Shown here: positions 34,107 through 43,700 of the stretch, in pieces | Numbering within the stretch: position 1 is the stretch's first letter | How the letters are laid out: every line of letters begins with the position of its first letter | DNA from: Chitinophagaceae bacterium | GTDB taxonomy: Bacteria > Bacteroidota > Bacteroidia > Chitinophagales > Chitinophagaceae | Length of the DNA stretch: 64,000 nt | Assembly (NCBI GenBank): GCA_016706055.1 | Contig: JADJKL010000003.1 | Location: forward strand, 372,001 to 436,000 | Reading direction: 5' to 3' | Program-made: the position numbers and the translations under genes | Notes under the pieces: model-generated | What the model was told of the DNA's origin: nothing | The model's input: only the letters and a program-made list of their open reading frames with translations | The model's database searches: none

Positions 34107-35258
34107 ATGTTTAGGCAAATATTAAACTGGAGAACGGCTTTGGCCATTATTGCAATATTTATCATTAGTGGTACTATATTTTATTCGCAATATCTGGCAA
34201 GGAAGATTGCAAAGGATGAAAAACTAAAAGTGGAACAATGGGTTGAAGCGGGGAAATTCGTTTTTAATTCTCCTGAGAATGCTGACTTGAAATTGGCTTC
34301 GATGATTACTACTCAAAACACTTCTATTCCGATTATCGAAGCTGATGAAAAGGATAGTATTCTTCAATATATAAATCTCGACTCTGCAAAATCGGCCAAT
34401 AATATTTCTTATGTACAAGGAAAGTTGAAACAATTTAAATCTCAGAATAAGGCTATTGTCTGGGTTGATCCATTCGACTCTACAAGACGTAATCTTTATT
34501 ATTATGGCAACTCAAAATTATTAACCGAGGTTAGGTATTATCCGATTGTTCAATTGATAGTAGTGGCTTTGTTTATCATTATCACCCTGCTTTCTTTACG
34601 TAGCAGTTATCGGTCTGTTCAAAATCAGGTGTGGGCTGGTATGGCGAAGGAAACAGCACATCAATTAGGAACGCCTGTTTCTTCATTAGAAGGTTGGGTG
34701 GAAATGCTAAAAGATAAACCGGGCAATGAAAAAATTACACAGGAGCTGGAGAAAGATGTAAACAGGCTAAGACTTGTTTCAGACAGATTTGGAAAAATTG
34801 GCAGCACCCCACAATTGGAAAAGCTTGATTTGGTAAGTCAAATCAATAGCATGGTTGATTACATGCGAAAAAGAGCTACAGGTAAAATTATTTTCACTGT
34901 AGAAACAAATGGAAAAGAAAAGATAGAGGCTGGTATATCTGCTCCGCTTTTCGATTGGGTAATTGAAAATCTTTTAAAAAATGCATTGGACTCAATGGAA
35001 GGAACGGGAAGTATCTCTGTGGATATGAATGATGATGCTAATAAAGTAACTATTGATGTTACCGATACAGGTAAAGGAATAAGTAGTCAAAATATTTCCA
35101 GAGTATTTAAGCCAGGGTTTACAACTAAGAAAAGAGGGTGGGGTTTAGGTTTAAGTCTTTCAAAAAGAATTATAGAACAGTATCATAAGGGAGAAATATA
35201 TGTGAAGAGTTCGGAAGTTGGAAAAGGGACCACTTTCAAAATTGTTCTGAAAAAATAA
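34107..35258 (+). CDS. membrane sensor histidine kinase
   Basis: 383 residues. Two membrane segments (12-30 and 147-167) enclose a sensor region of about 115 residues. There is no clear HAMP domain. The phosphoacceptor box AKETAHQLGTPVSSLEGW (His near residue 190) is of the HQLGTP type. The ATPase domain has the N-box ENLLKNALDS, G1 DTGKGI and G2 GWGLGLSLSKRI. No response regulator lies beside it, so the partner is elsewhere. The promoter of the next tRNA lies within its last codons. Confidence 0.9.
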   Translation: MFRQILNWRTALAIIAIFIISGTIFYSQYLARKIAKDEKLKVEQWVEAGKFVFNSPENADLKLASMITTQNTSIPIIEADEKDSILQYINLDSAKSANNISYVQGKLKQFKSQNKAIVWVDPFDSTRRNLYYYGNSKLLTEVRYYPIVQLIVVALFIIITLLSLRSSYRSVQNQVWAGMAKETAHQLGTPVSSLEGWVEMLKDKPGNEKITQELEKDVNRLRLVSDRFGKIGSTPQLEKLDLVSQINSMVDYMRKRATGKIIFTVETNGKEKIEAGISAPLFDWVIENLLKNALDSMEGTGSISVDMNDDANKVTIDVTDTGKGISSQNISRVFKPGFTTKKRGWGLGLSLSKRIIEQYHKGEIYVKSSEVGKGTTFKIVLKK

Positions 35259-35272
35259 TCCGCTTACATTTG
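35242..35272 (+). promoter_or_regulatory. Bacteroidota-type promoter for tRNA-Leu(GAG)
   Basis: TTG (35242-35244), 20 bases, then TACATTTG (35265-35272), 33 bases before the tRNA. The -33 element lies inside the end of the kinase gene. Confidence 0.7.
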
Positions 35273-35305
35273 CAGTCCTTATTCCTGCAACTAAAAAATC
35301 AGGAA

Positions 35306-35389
35306 GCCCGGGTGGCGAAATTGGTAGACGCACCACCTTGAGGTGGTGGCGCCGGAAACGGTGTGCTGGTTCGAATCCAGTCTCGGGCA
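35306..35389 (+). tRNA. tRNA-Leu (anticodon GAG)
   Basis: 84 nt, class II. Acceptor GCCCGGG pairs with CTCGGGC, D arm GAAATTGGTAGAC, anticodon arm CCACC-TTGAGGT-GGTGG with GAG, variable arm GCGCCGGAAACGGTGT, T arm CTGGTTCGAATCCAG. Promoter and terminator make it a single-gene unit. Confidence 0.95.
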
Positions 35390-35401
35390 CAATAGTTTTA
35401 G

Positions 35402-35429
35402 AGGTTAGAATTAATTCTAACCTTTTTTG
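35402..35429 (+). terminator. terminator after tRNA-Leu(GAG)
   Basis: AGGTTAGAA-TTAA-TTCTAACCT followed by six T, 13 bases past the tRNA 3' end. Confidence 0.9.
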
Positions 35430-35487
35430 TTGCCACAATATATTGTAACAACATAGATTTGCGTCAACGATTAAAAACAATCAAATT

Positions 35488-36405
35488 ATGAATACAATAA
35501 ATTGGGAAGGTGTTTTTCCTGCTATGCTTACTCCATTTACAAAGGATGATAAGATTGACTATGCAATGTTTGAAAAAAATGTACAAGCACAGTTAGCTGC
35601 TGGATGTACTGGTTTCATACTTGCAGGATCATTGGGCGAAGGCAGCACATTGGATGGTGAAGAGAAAATAGAATTACTTAAGTATTCTGTTGACTTATTA
35701 AAAGGAAAGCAACCATCACTAATTACGATTGCTGAGCAAACAACCAAAGTGGCAGTTGAGCTAGCACAAGATGCAGAAAAAAATGGCGCAGCAGGATTGA
35801 TGATATTGCCACCTATGCGTTATAAGGCTGATGATAAAGAAACAGTGGAATGGTTTAAGACGATTGCTGCAAATACTTCTTTGCCTATAATGGTTTATAA
35901 TAATCCGGTTGATTATAAAATTGAGGTTAAACTTCACATGTTTGAAGAACTGGCTAAATGCAATACAATTCAATGTGTGAAAGAATCGACAAGAGATATT
36001 ACAAACATTACAAGGATGCGTAATTTGTTTGGCGACAGGTACAAACTTTTTTGTGGTGTGGATACATTAATAATGGAAGAGGTAATGCTCGGCGCAGATG
36101 GAATAGTTGGCGGATTGGTAGATGCTTTTCCTAAAGAAACTGTAGCTATTTTTAAACTGGTAAAAGCTGGCATGTATAAAGAGGCCTTGGATATTTACAG
36201 ATGGTATTTGCCGCTTCTTGAATTGGACTTACTTCCTAAATTGGTGCAATATATTAAGCTGGCGGCTGTGCAAACGGGTTTAAGTACTGAATTTGTTAGA
36301 GCACCAAGATTGATATTAGAAGGCGATGAAAGAGAAAGAGTGTTGAAAATAATTAATGATGCAGTTGCTTCACAACTATCATTGCCAGATTATCTAAATC
36401 TTTAA
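35488..36405 (+). CDS. DapA/NanA-family aldolase (dihydrodipicolinate synthase-like)
   Basis: 305 residues, a (beta/alpha)8 barrel. The pyruvate-binding GSLGEGSTL lies near residue 48, the catalytic tyrosine in MVYNNP near 137, and the Schiff-base lysine in QCVKEST near 166. Family members condense or cleave pyruvate adducts (dihydrodipicolinate, N-acetylneuraminate, keto-deoxy sugars, hydroxyproline-derived compounds). The motif GSLGEG instead of the GTTGE of true DapA, and the neighbouring GH109-type gene, suggest a catabolic aldolase. The next gene follows after 72 bp on the same strand. Confidence 0.85.
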   Translation: MNTINWEGVFPAMLTPFTKDDKIDYAMFEKNVQAQLAAGCTGFILAGSLGEGSTLDGEEKIELLKYSVDLLKGKQPSLITIAEQTTKVAVELAQDAEKNGAAGLMILPPMRYKADDKETVEWFKTIAANTSLPIMVYNNPVDYKIEVKLHMFEELAKCNTIQCVKESTRDITNITRMRNLFGDRYKLFCGVDTLIMEEVMLGADGIVGGLVDAFPKETVAIFKLVKAGMYKEALDIYRWYLPLLELDLLPKLVQYIKLAAVQTGLSTEFVRAPRLILEGDERERVLKIINDAVASQLSLPDYLNL

Positions 36406-36477
36406 TTAACTGTAAAGGCTTAGTATTATAGTTAGTACGTTGAATAAGATTATTTTTTACCATTAAAATAAATAACA

Positions 36478-37830
36478 ATGGAAAGAAAAGACTTTATAAA
36501 AAAAGCGGGTATGGCAGCAGCAGCTGTTACACTATTGCCAGAAGGTAGCTTGTTCGCAAAAGGCACCGATGAGAAAGTAAGAGCAGTAATGATTGGTGTT
36601 GGCTTGCGGGGGCAAAATCATCTTGAACTGTTACTGCGAAGAGATGATGTGGAAATTATTGCTATTTGTGATATTGATGAAAGAATGTTGACGAGTTCAA
36701 AGGAAATCATAACAAAGAGTGGAAAGAAAATGCCACAAGTGTTTACCGGCGACTTGTATGCATGGAAAAAAATGTTAGAGTTAAAAAATATTGATACAGT
36801 AATTATTGCTACACCGTGGGAATGGCACAAAGAAATGATTATTGGCTCATTAGAGGCAGGAATAAAATATGTTGGTACAGAAGTAATGATCGGAATTACT
36901 TTACAAGATCATTGGGATGTGGTGAAAGCAGCTGAAAAGTACAATGCTCATGTTTGTATGCTGGAAAATGTATGTTACCGTCGTGATGTGATGGCTGTTC
37001 TAAATATGGTTCGCCAGAATGTGTTTGGAGAATTGGTGCATTTACAAGGTGGTTATCAGCATGATTTGCGGGAAGTAAAATTCAATAATGGTATTGATGC
37101 ATACGGACATGGGTGTGAGTTTGACGACAAAGGATGGTCTGAAGCAAGATGGAGGACTCATCATTCAGTGTATAGAAATGGAGATTTATATCCAACGCAT
37201 GGTATCGGACCAATTGCACATTATATAAATATAAACCGTGGCAACAGGTTCATGAATATTTCTTCTTTTTCATCCAAGGCAAGAGGATTGCATGATCATA
37301 TTATTAAGGAATGCGGACCGGATCATCCTAACGCAAAAATTACTTTTAAACTAGGTGATGTTGTTACCACTTCTATTGGTTGTGCAAATGGCGAAACAAT
37401 ATTATTACAGCATGATACAAATCTACCAAGGCCTTATTCATTAGGCTTTCGAGTGCAGGGAACCAATGGCTTATGGATGGATGTGGCAAAAGGAATTTAT
37501 GTTGAAGATAAATCCAAGCCACACCAATGGGATGATGCCAAACAATGGTTAGATCAATACGATCATCCACTTTGGAAACGTTGGAGCAACGAGGCTTCCG
37601 GTTCTGGTCATGGTGGCATGGACTTTTATGTGGTACATATGTTTATTGAATCTGTAAAAAAGAAAACAGCAACACAGATGGATGTGTATGATGCGGCTGC
37701 ATGGAGTGCCATTACACCATTAAGTGAAAGGTCAATTGAGCTTGGAAATGAAACAATTGAATTTCCTGATTTTACAAACGGGAAATGGATGTACAGAAAA
37801 CCAGTTTTTGCTTTTAACGACAATTTCTAA
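36478..37830 (+). CDS. Gfo/Idh/MocA family oxidoreductase, GH109-like
   Basis: 450 residues. The start MERKDFIKKAGMAAAAVTLLPEGSLFA is a signal sequence; RKDF-KKAG is like a Tat signal but lacks the twin arginine. The NAD-binding motif is VMIGVGLRGQNHLELL near residue 38, with AICDIDER. The C-terminal segments YPTHGIGPIAHYININRGNRF and SGHGGMDFYVV match family GH109, whose NAD-dependent members cleave alpha-N-acetylgalactosamine by an oxidation-elimination route. It would act in the periplasm. Together with the aldolase upstream, it suggests amino-sugar use. A plain oxidoreductase is the alternative. Confidence 0.82.
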   Translation: MERKDFIKKAGMAAAAVTLLPEGSLFAKGTDEKVRAVMIGVGLRGQNHLELLLRRDDVEIIAICDIDERMLTSSKEIITKSGKKMPQVFTGDLYAWKKMLELKNIDTVIIATPWEWHKEMIIGSLEAGIKYVGTEVMIGITLQDHWDVVKAAEKYNAHVCMLENVCYRRDVMAVLNMVRQNVFGELVHLQGGYQHDLREVKFNNGIDAYGHGCEFDDKGWSEARWRTHHSVYRNGDLYPTHGIGPIAHYININRGNRFMNISSFSSKARGLHDHIIKECGPDHPNAKITFKLGDVVTTSIGCANGETILLQHDTNLPRPYSLGFRVQGTNGLWMDVAKGIYVEDKSKPHQWDDAKQWLDQYDHPLWKRWSNEASGSGHGGMDFYVVHMFIESVKKKTATQMDVYDAAAWSAITPLSERSIELGNETIEFPDFTNGKWMYRKPVFAFNDNF

Positions 37831-37856
37831 CAACAATAAAAAAATCCATTTAATTA

Positions 37857-38696
37857 TTACTGATTAAATGTATAACTATATTCAATTTTGCCTGTTAATT
37901 GTTTGTCATCATTAAATAAAGCTTCTTTTGTTTTCAAGCCTTTGTTATCATAAATGTATCGCCAAATGAGGTAGCTTACTTTTAGGCTTGGTGTTGTGGT
38001 TATTTTTTGAATGACTCTATTTTGCTCATCGTATTCAAACATCATATCTGGCAATAATTTTTTCAATTTTAAATTATACCGTACCACATCTGTTAGTCGT
38101 TTATTTTCATCATAGTAATAATAAACAGCACCGGTTTCAATTCCTCTTCTAAAAGTTTTTTCATCACCGGGAAGTCCGTTCTCGTCTGGAATGAAGCGGA
38201 TTTCTAGGCTGTCTGCATTATTAATTGTTCGCCACATTTTTAATGGATTTCCTGTTGCATCATATGTCCAGTGATGAGATTCAATCTGGTTGAAATCATT
38301 AGCAGCATCTGCTGTAGTGTTTTGTATTAATTTAATTCTGTCCTCTGCATCATATTGATATGTAATTACATTGATGAGGCCAGCAGAAGAGTCGGTAATG
38401 CTTATTAGTCTTCCTTGCGCATCAAACCTGTTGTAATAGACAGAAACTTGTGTATTATTCCGTGTACTTGTTTTTAAAACTGTACCATTTTCTCTTACTT
38501 CCTGCACTTCTCCATACGTATCGTTTTTTGCGCCATATTGGTCAATACCAACTGTTGTAACCATCTTAACTTTATTAGCCCGATAATTTTTCATCAGACG
38601 GTTGGTTTCTGTAGTCCCGATAATGTCATTATAATAATATTGAGCGGTTGCCTGAAAGGAGATAAAGCCTAATACAATCAAAGAAAGGAATTTCAT
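37857..38696 (-). CDS. secreted protein with YD/RHS-like repeats
   Basis: 279 residues with signal peptide (MKFLSLIVLGFISFQATA). The mature part repeats a pattern of about 20-25 residues with aromatic-Asp-x-x-x-Arg/Lys units: YYNRFDAQGRLISI, TYQYDAEDRIKLI, HWTYDATGNPLKM, YYYDENKRLTDVV, MFEYDEQNRVIQK, RYIYDNKGLKTKE. This is like YD/RHS repeats, which form beta-shells, but is too short for a toxin-delivery RHS protein. It is probably a surface or periplasmic protein of unknown role, and converges with the GH109 gene. Confidence 0.7.
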   Translation of the reverse strand: MKFLSLIVLGFISFQATAQYYYNDIIGTTETNRLMKNYRANKVKMVTTVGIDQYGAKNDTYGEVQEVRENGTVLKTSTRNNTQVSVYYNRFDAQGRLISITDSSAGLINVITYQYDAEDRIKLIQNTTADAANDFNQIESHHWTYDATGNPLKMWRTINNADSLEIRFIPDENGLPGDEKTFRRGIETGAVYYYYDENKRLTDVVRYNLKLKKLLPDMMFEYDEQNRVIQKITTTPSLKVSYLIWRYIYDNKGLKTKEALFNDDKQLTGKIEYSYTFNQ

Positions 38697-38798
38697 ACCG
38701 GTGATATTGTTTTAAGTTTCAAAGTTAATCTGAATAATCCACTAACGGAAAATTGAGACTGCTTGTATTTTTGTGCTTATTTTTAAGAAAAATTTACA

Positions 38799-39881
38799 TT
38801 GTCTCATATTCCTCAACGAAAAGAGAAAGACTGCTTAAACTGCGGAACAGTTGTACAAGGCCGCTATTGTCATGAATGTGGCCAGGAGAATGTAGTGCCA
38901 AAGGAAACTTTCTGGCATATGCTTACTCATTTTTTTAATGACATAACTCATTTTGATGGGAGTTTTTTTACAACAGCTAAGGATTTACTATTTAAGCCAG
39001 GCTTCTTGTCAAAAGAGTATGTGTCGGGTAAGAGGGTTAAGTATCTTCATCCAGTAAGGATGTATGTATTTACTTCAGCCATTTTCTTTTTATTGTTTTT
39101 TGGTTTTTTCTCAGGGTCAAAAAGTATCAATTTAGATTCAAATGCCGATATAAGTGGCAAAGAAAGATTAAAAGTGATTGAAAAGCTGGAAAAGGAATTT
39201 GCAAATGATGATTCAAAAAAAGATATACTACTCAGGTTAGAAGTTCTGAAAGATACTACTCAAGCTATTTTGGTTGCTGATTTTCCAATATTGTTCAAAG
39301 ATTTATCAGTACTTAATATAACAGGTGAAGGGAATAAATATCACTCAGTAAATGAATACGATTCAATACAAAAAACTTTGCCGACTGCCAAAAAAGATGG
39401 TTGGTTTAGAAGCAGAATTATACGTAAAGAAATTAGTTTGAATAAAGACTTTGGTTCCGACCCTTCAGCTGCAGCCAAAAAACTGGGCAACTCTTTTCTA
39501 CATAAATTACCATATCTACTTTTTGTTTCATTGCCATTATTTGCTCTCATACTTCGGCTTGTTTATATCCGCAGAAAGCAGTTTTACTTTGCTGATCATG
39601 GAATATTCACCATTCATCTTTATATATTCACATTTATTGTTCTTTTGGCAGTATTTAGCCTCAATAGTTTAGAATCAATCACACATTTAGGAGTTATCAA
39701 TTATTTGATTGGAGCATTATTCATTCTGCTAACGATATACTTATATAAGGCAATGCGATACTTTTATGGTCAGAGTAGGTTGAAGACTCTAATAAAGTTG
39801 TTTTTGGTATTCATTTTATCTCTGTTATTAATGTTTAGTTTGTTTGTTTTCTTTTTTCTTTTTTCCGCCTTTACTTTATAA
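38799..39881 (+). CDS. DUF3667 membrane protein
   Basis: 360 residues. The N-terminus has a zinc-ribbon-like pair KDCLNCGTVVQGRYCHECGQ (four cysteines), then the family motif FDGSFFTTAKDLLFKPGFLSKEYVSGKRVKYLHPVRMYVFTSAIFFLLF. A hydrophilic region (105-225) and three or four C-terminal membrane segments follow. The family is common in Bacteroidota and uncharacterised. The start codon is TTG: an in-frame stop at 38784 leaves no upstream ATG, and the first internal ATG would remove the zinc ribbon. mazG begins 9 bp after its stop. Confidence 0.85.
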   Translation: MSHIPQRKEKDCLNCGTVVQGRYCHECGQENVVPKETFWHMLTHFFNDITHFDGSFFTTAKDLLFKPGFLSKEYVSGKRVKYLHPVRMYVFTSAIFFLLFFGFFSGSKSINLDSNADISGKERLKVIEKLEKEFANDDSKKDILLRLEVLKDTTQAILVADFPILFKDLSVLNITGEGNKYHSVNEYDSIQKTLPTAKKDGWFRSRIIRKEISLNKDFGSDPSAAAKKLGNSFLHKLPYLLFVSLPLFALILRLVYIRRKQFYFADHGIFTIHLYIFTFIVLLAVFSLNSLESITHLGVINYLIGALFILLTIYLYKAMRYFYGQSRLKTLIKLFLVFILSLLLMFSLFVFFFLFSAFTL

Positions 39882-39890
39882 TTTTCTCTT

Positions 39891-40724
39891 ATGATTAATC
39901 AAACTGGTGAAGCTTTTCTGCGCTTAGTGAAAATAATGGATGAACTGCGGGAGCAATGCCCATGGGATAAAAAGCAAACAATACAAACACTACGGCAATT
40001 AACTATTGAAGAAACCTATGAACTGGCAGATGCGATAACTGATGAGGATTGGGAAGGCATAAAAGAAGAACTTGGAGATTTGTTATTGCACATTGTATTT
40101 TATGCGAAGATTGGTGCCGAGCAAAAGCAATTTGAATTAGATGGAGTTATCAATGGAGTTTGTGAAAAATTAATTGGCCGTCACCCTCATATTTATGGCG
40201 ATCCGGATAATGATGGCAAATTAGTAGAAGTTAAAAGTGACGAGGATGTTAAAAGAAACTGGGAAAAGCTAAAATTAAAAGAAGGGAAGAAGTCAGTAAT
40301 AAGTGGAGTTCCTAAATCACTACCTGCAACAGTAAAGGCAATGCGGCTTCAGGAAAAAGCAAAGCAGGTAGGCTTTGAATGGGAGGAAAAACAGCAAGTT
40401 TGGGAAAAGGTGGAAGAGGAAATGGATGAATTAAAAACAGCTATTGCAAATCTTGAATCTGTTGCCAGCAGTCAGGAAAAAGCAGCACATCAAAAAGAAG
40501 TGGAAGCTGAGTTTGGCGATCTTATATTTTCATTAATAAATTATGCACGGTTTTTGCAGGTAGATGCCGAAAATGCTCTCGAATTGACAAATAAAAAATT
40601 CATCCACCGGTTTACTAAAATGGAGCAGGCTGCAATCCAAAGTGGCAAAGACCTTCATTCAATGACTTTGGAGGAAATGGATGCCATCTGGAACACTATT
40701 AAAAAACAGCGAACCGATAAGTGA
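39891..40724 (+). CDS. mazG: nucleoside triphosphate pyrophosphohydrolase MazG
   Basis: 277 residues, two MazG domains. It hydrolyses (d)NTPs to monophosphate and pyrophosphate, clearing damaged nucleotides and affecting ppGpp signalling. LREQCPWDKKQTIQTLRQLTIEETYELADAI and EELGDLLLHIVFYAK (the EExxE and ExxD magnesium-binding motif) are in the first domain, WEKVEEEMDELKTAI and EAEFGDLIFSLINYAR in the second. The gene overlaps the following kinase gene by GTGA, so translation is coupled. Confidence 0.93.
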   Translation: MINQTGEAFLRLVKIMDELREQCPWDKKQTIQTLRQLTIEETYELADAITDEDWEGIKEELGDLLLHIVFYAKIGAEQKQFELDGVINGVCEKLIGRHPHIYGDPDNDGKLVEVKSDEDVKRNWEKLKLKEGKKSVISGVPKSLPATVKAMRLQEKAKQVGFEWEEKQQVWEKVEEEMDELKTAIANLESVASSQEKAAHQKEVEAEFGDLIFSLINYARFLQVDAENALELTNKKFIHRFTKMEQAAIQSGKDLHSMTLEEMDAIWNTIKKQRTDK

Positions 40725-43700
40725 AGTTATCCTTACTAAATATCCTTTGGCGCAAGTACACTATACTTGCTCTATCAGTATTACTATTCGTACTTTCTCT
40801 TTTTTTTAATACACTTTATTCAAATGATTCTTCTGTTTATAAGGAAGTAATAAAAGCAGAAAAATACATTGCGCACAATCAGGAAGACTTCTCGATTTTT
40901 TTAAAAGACTCTTTGTTAATCAGCAAACTTGTTGCGAAAAAGGAAACATTGAGTGAGTTTGAAAAAGTAGCTGCGAAGCGTTACGGTATTTTTTTATATA
41001 CAATAAATGATTTCGGGGATGCTGGAATGAAATTTTGGAATGAACAGATCATTGTTCCTACGGCGGAATTATTATCTGCTGACGATGGGGAATATTTTGA
41101 AAAGTTATCTAATGGCTGGTATTATGTAATTAAGCAGACGGTAAAAAGCAAACAGGGCAAATTGCTTTCATTTGCAATGATTCCGATACGGTCCAATTTC
41201 TTTATTGAAACTGAATACCTGCCGGAAACATTTTTATACAGCGAAGTTTCAAATCAAAGAGTTCGTATAAGTGAAAAGCCTACTGAATTTGGAGTAAAAA
41301 CTATAAATGGGAAAACCCTTTTTTATCTTGACAAAAAGAATTCCGGAGCTGTTCCATATAATAATAAGCTTACCATTGTTCTAAGGTTTTGTGCTGTATT
41401 GTTATTGCTGTTGTTTATTCAACTCTTTGTTGAATCGGTTGCAAGAAAAAAAGGAGCATGGAAAGCTATAGCACTGCTTGTTTTTTCACTTGTTTCGCTG
41501 CGCCTCGTAATTTATTTTTTCCCTTTGTTGCTAAATCTTCGGCAGTTTGAATTTTTCAGTCCTTTAGTATATGGCTCAAATATTGTGCAACGATCATTGG
41601 GAGATTTATTTATAAATGTTATTCTCTTCGGATGGATTATTTTATTTGCCTGGTCAAAACTTTATGACTTTAGGATTTTGCCAACATCGTCTATCCCTAA
41701 AAAAGTAAAATGGATTATTGGTTTACTGGCATTATGCCTACTTGTTCTTTCTACGTTTGTGCTGGCTTCGGTAATCAGAAGCCTTGTTGCCGATTCTAAG
41801 ATTTCTTTTGACGTAACCAATTTCTTCAGTCTGAATCTTTACACTTTAGCAGGATTTTTTATTCTGGCGGGTCTATCACTATCTTATTATTATCTATCTC
41901 AATTATTATTCAGGCTTGTATTCCCGTTGCTTTCGGGTCGGGATTATCTTATCTACTTTGCTATATGTATTGTTGGACTTATTTATTTAAGTATTCAATC
42001 AGCTGCAGCAGATGTATTATTTTATCTCCCTGTTTTGATTTGGTTGTTAGGCTACACATGGTTAATTAACCGAAAAGGGCTTTTGTTTAAAAATATTCGG
42101 ATAAATATTGCAGGTATACTATCGTGGATATTTATTTTTTCAGTTTCTATATCAGTAATAATGCTGTCGCAGAATAAGAAAGTGGAATGGGAAAAGCGAA
42201 AGTCTATTGCTGAAAAACTCGCTGTGCAAACAGACCCGTCCAGCGAAATGCTCATGAGCATTGCCATCAAATATCTTGACAATGATTTCCTGAGCGAAAA
42301 CTTCTATCGTTTCAAGGATAAGCAACAAAGCCAGATTTTAAGAGATAGCATTATAACCGGCAACTACAGTGGATTTTTGAATAAGTATGATACCCGTTTG
42401 TATGTATATGATTCTTCTGGGAAAGGACTCGATAATGAAGATCCAACATCCTTTGAATCGCTGAATGTGATATTTACTGTGCAGTCGAAGGCAACCACCA
42501 CACCTGGGTTATATTATTATGAAACAGCTTATGATAAATTTAATTATATCATCCGGCGGGATGTAGTTGATTCAGGTGACAAAAAAATGGGTTCATTTTT
42601 TATTGTTTCAAACCTTAAAAGTTTTAGCCGGGATGCCTTGTTTCCAGAATTATTTCGTCAGAGCAAAGGAGCTGATCCGGAAAATTCTCCGATATATTCG
42701 AATGCAGTTTACATTAGAAATAGGCTTATTTCTCCCGTTGGCAATTACCCATTCGCTACATGGTTAAATGAATCAGAAATTCCGAAGGACGAGTTTAAAT
42801 TAAAAACAAATGGGGATTTTGATGAACTATGGTACCGTGCCAGCAAGGACAAAGTGGTTGTAATCGCCAGAAAAAGAGAAACGACTATTGAAACAATTAC
42901 GTTATTCTCCTACATCTTTTGTGCATTTCTATTTCTGGTAGCATTGGTACAAATTATTATTTACATTTTAAAAACAGGATATAACTGGAAGGGGATTAAA
43001 AAACTACTGGAGCTTAACATCAGGTCACAAGTACATAGTACTATTATTTTTATCAGCATATTCTCATTCGTAGTAATAGGGTTTGCAACTATTTCTTTCT
43101 TTATAAGCCGTAACCGGCAAAGTAACAGTGAGAAGCTAAGCCGTACTATGAAGATTATGGTGAATGAAATGGAAAAGAAGATGGCAGATCACAATACGTT
43201 TGATGATGTAATAAAAGTGTACGATACGGTAGCCAATAACAACCTTCAGAAATTGGTTGACGATGTATCGGATATTCATGGAGTGGATGTAAATGTGTAT
43301 GACCTTAATGGAAACTTGCAAGTCTCGTCTGAAGCGAATGTGTACACAAAAGGAGTACTCAGTAAAAAAATGGAACCTAGAGCTTTTTTCCATCTTGACA
43401 GAATGCGGCAGGTGCAACATGTGCAGGAAGAAAAGGTTGGTAATTTTTCTTACTTGAGCATTTATTCGCCAGTGAGAGATCAGCAAGGCATTGTAGAAGC
43501 ATATGTAAACATTCCATATTTTACTTCAAGGCCGGAGCTGCGGCAAGAAATTTCAAACTTCCTTGTAACGATTATTAATCTGAATGCATTTATTTTTCTG
43601 ATAGCTGGTTTGATTGCTTTGTTTATTACGAATAGAATTACTCGTTCATTTGCAATTATCAGTGACAAAATGAAAGAAGTGAATCTTGGCAAGCAGAATG

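Noticed and set aside
35402..35429. Attenuator for the aldolase gene
   Set aside because: It immediately follows a tRNA and has a plain T-run; no leader peptide or alternative pairing was seen.
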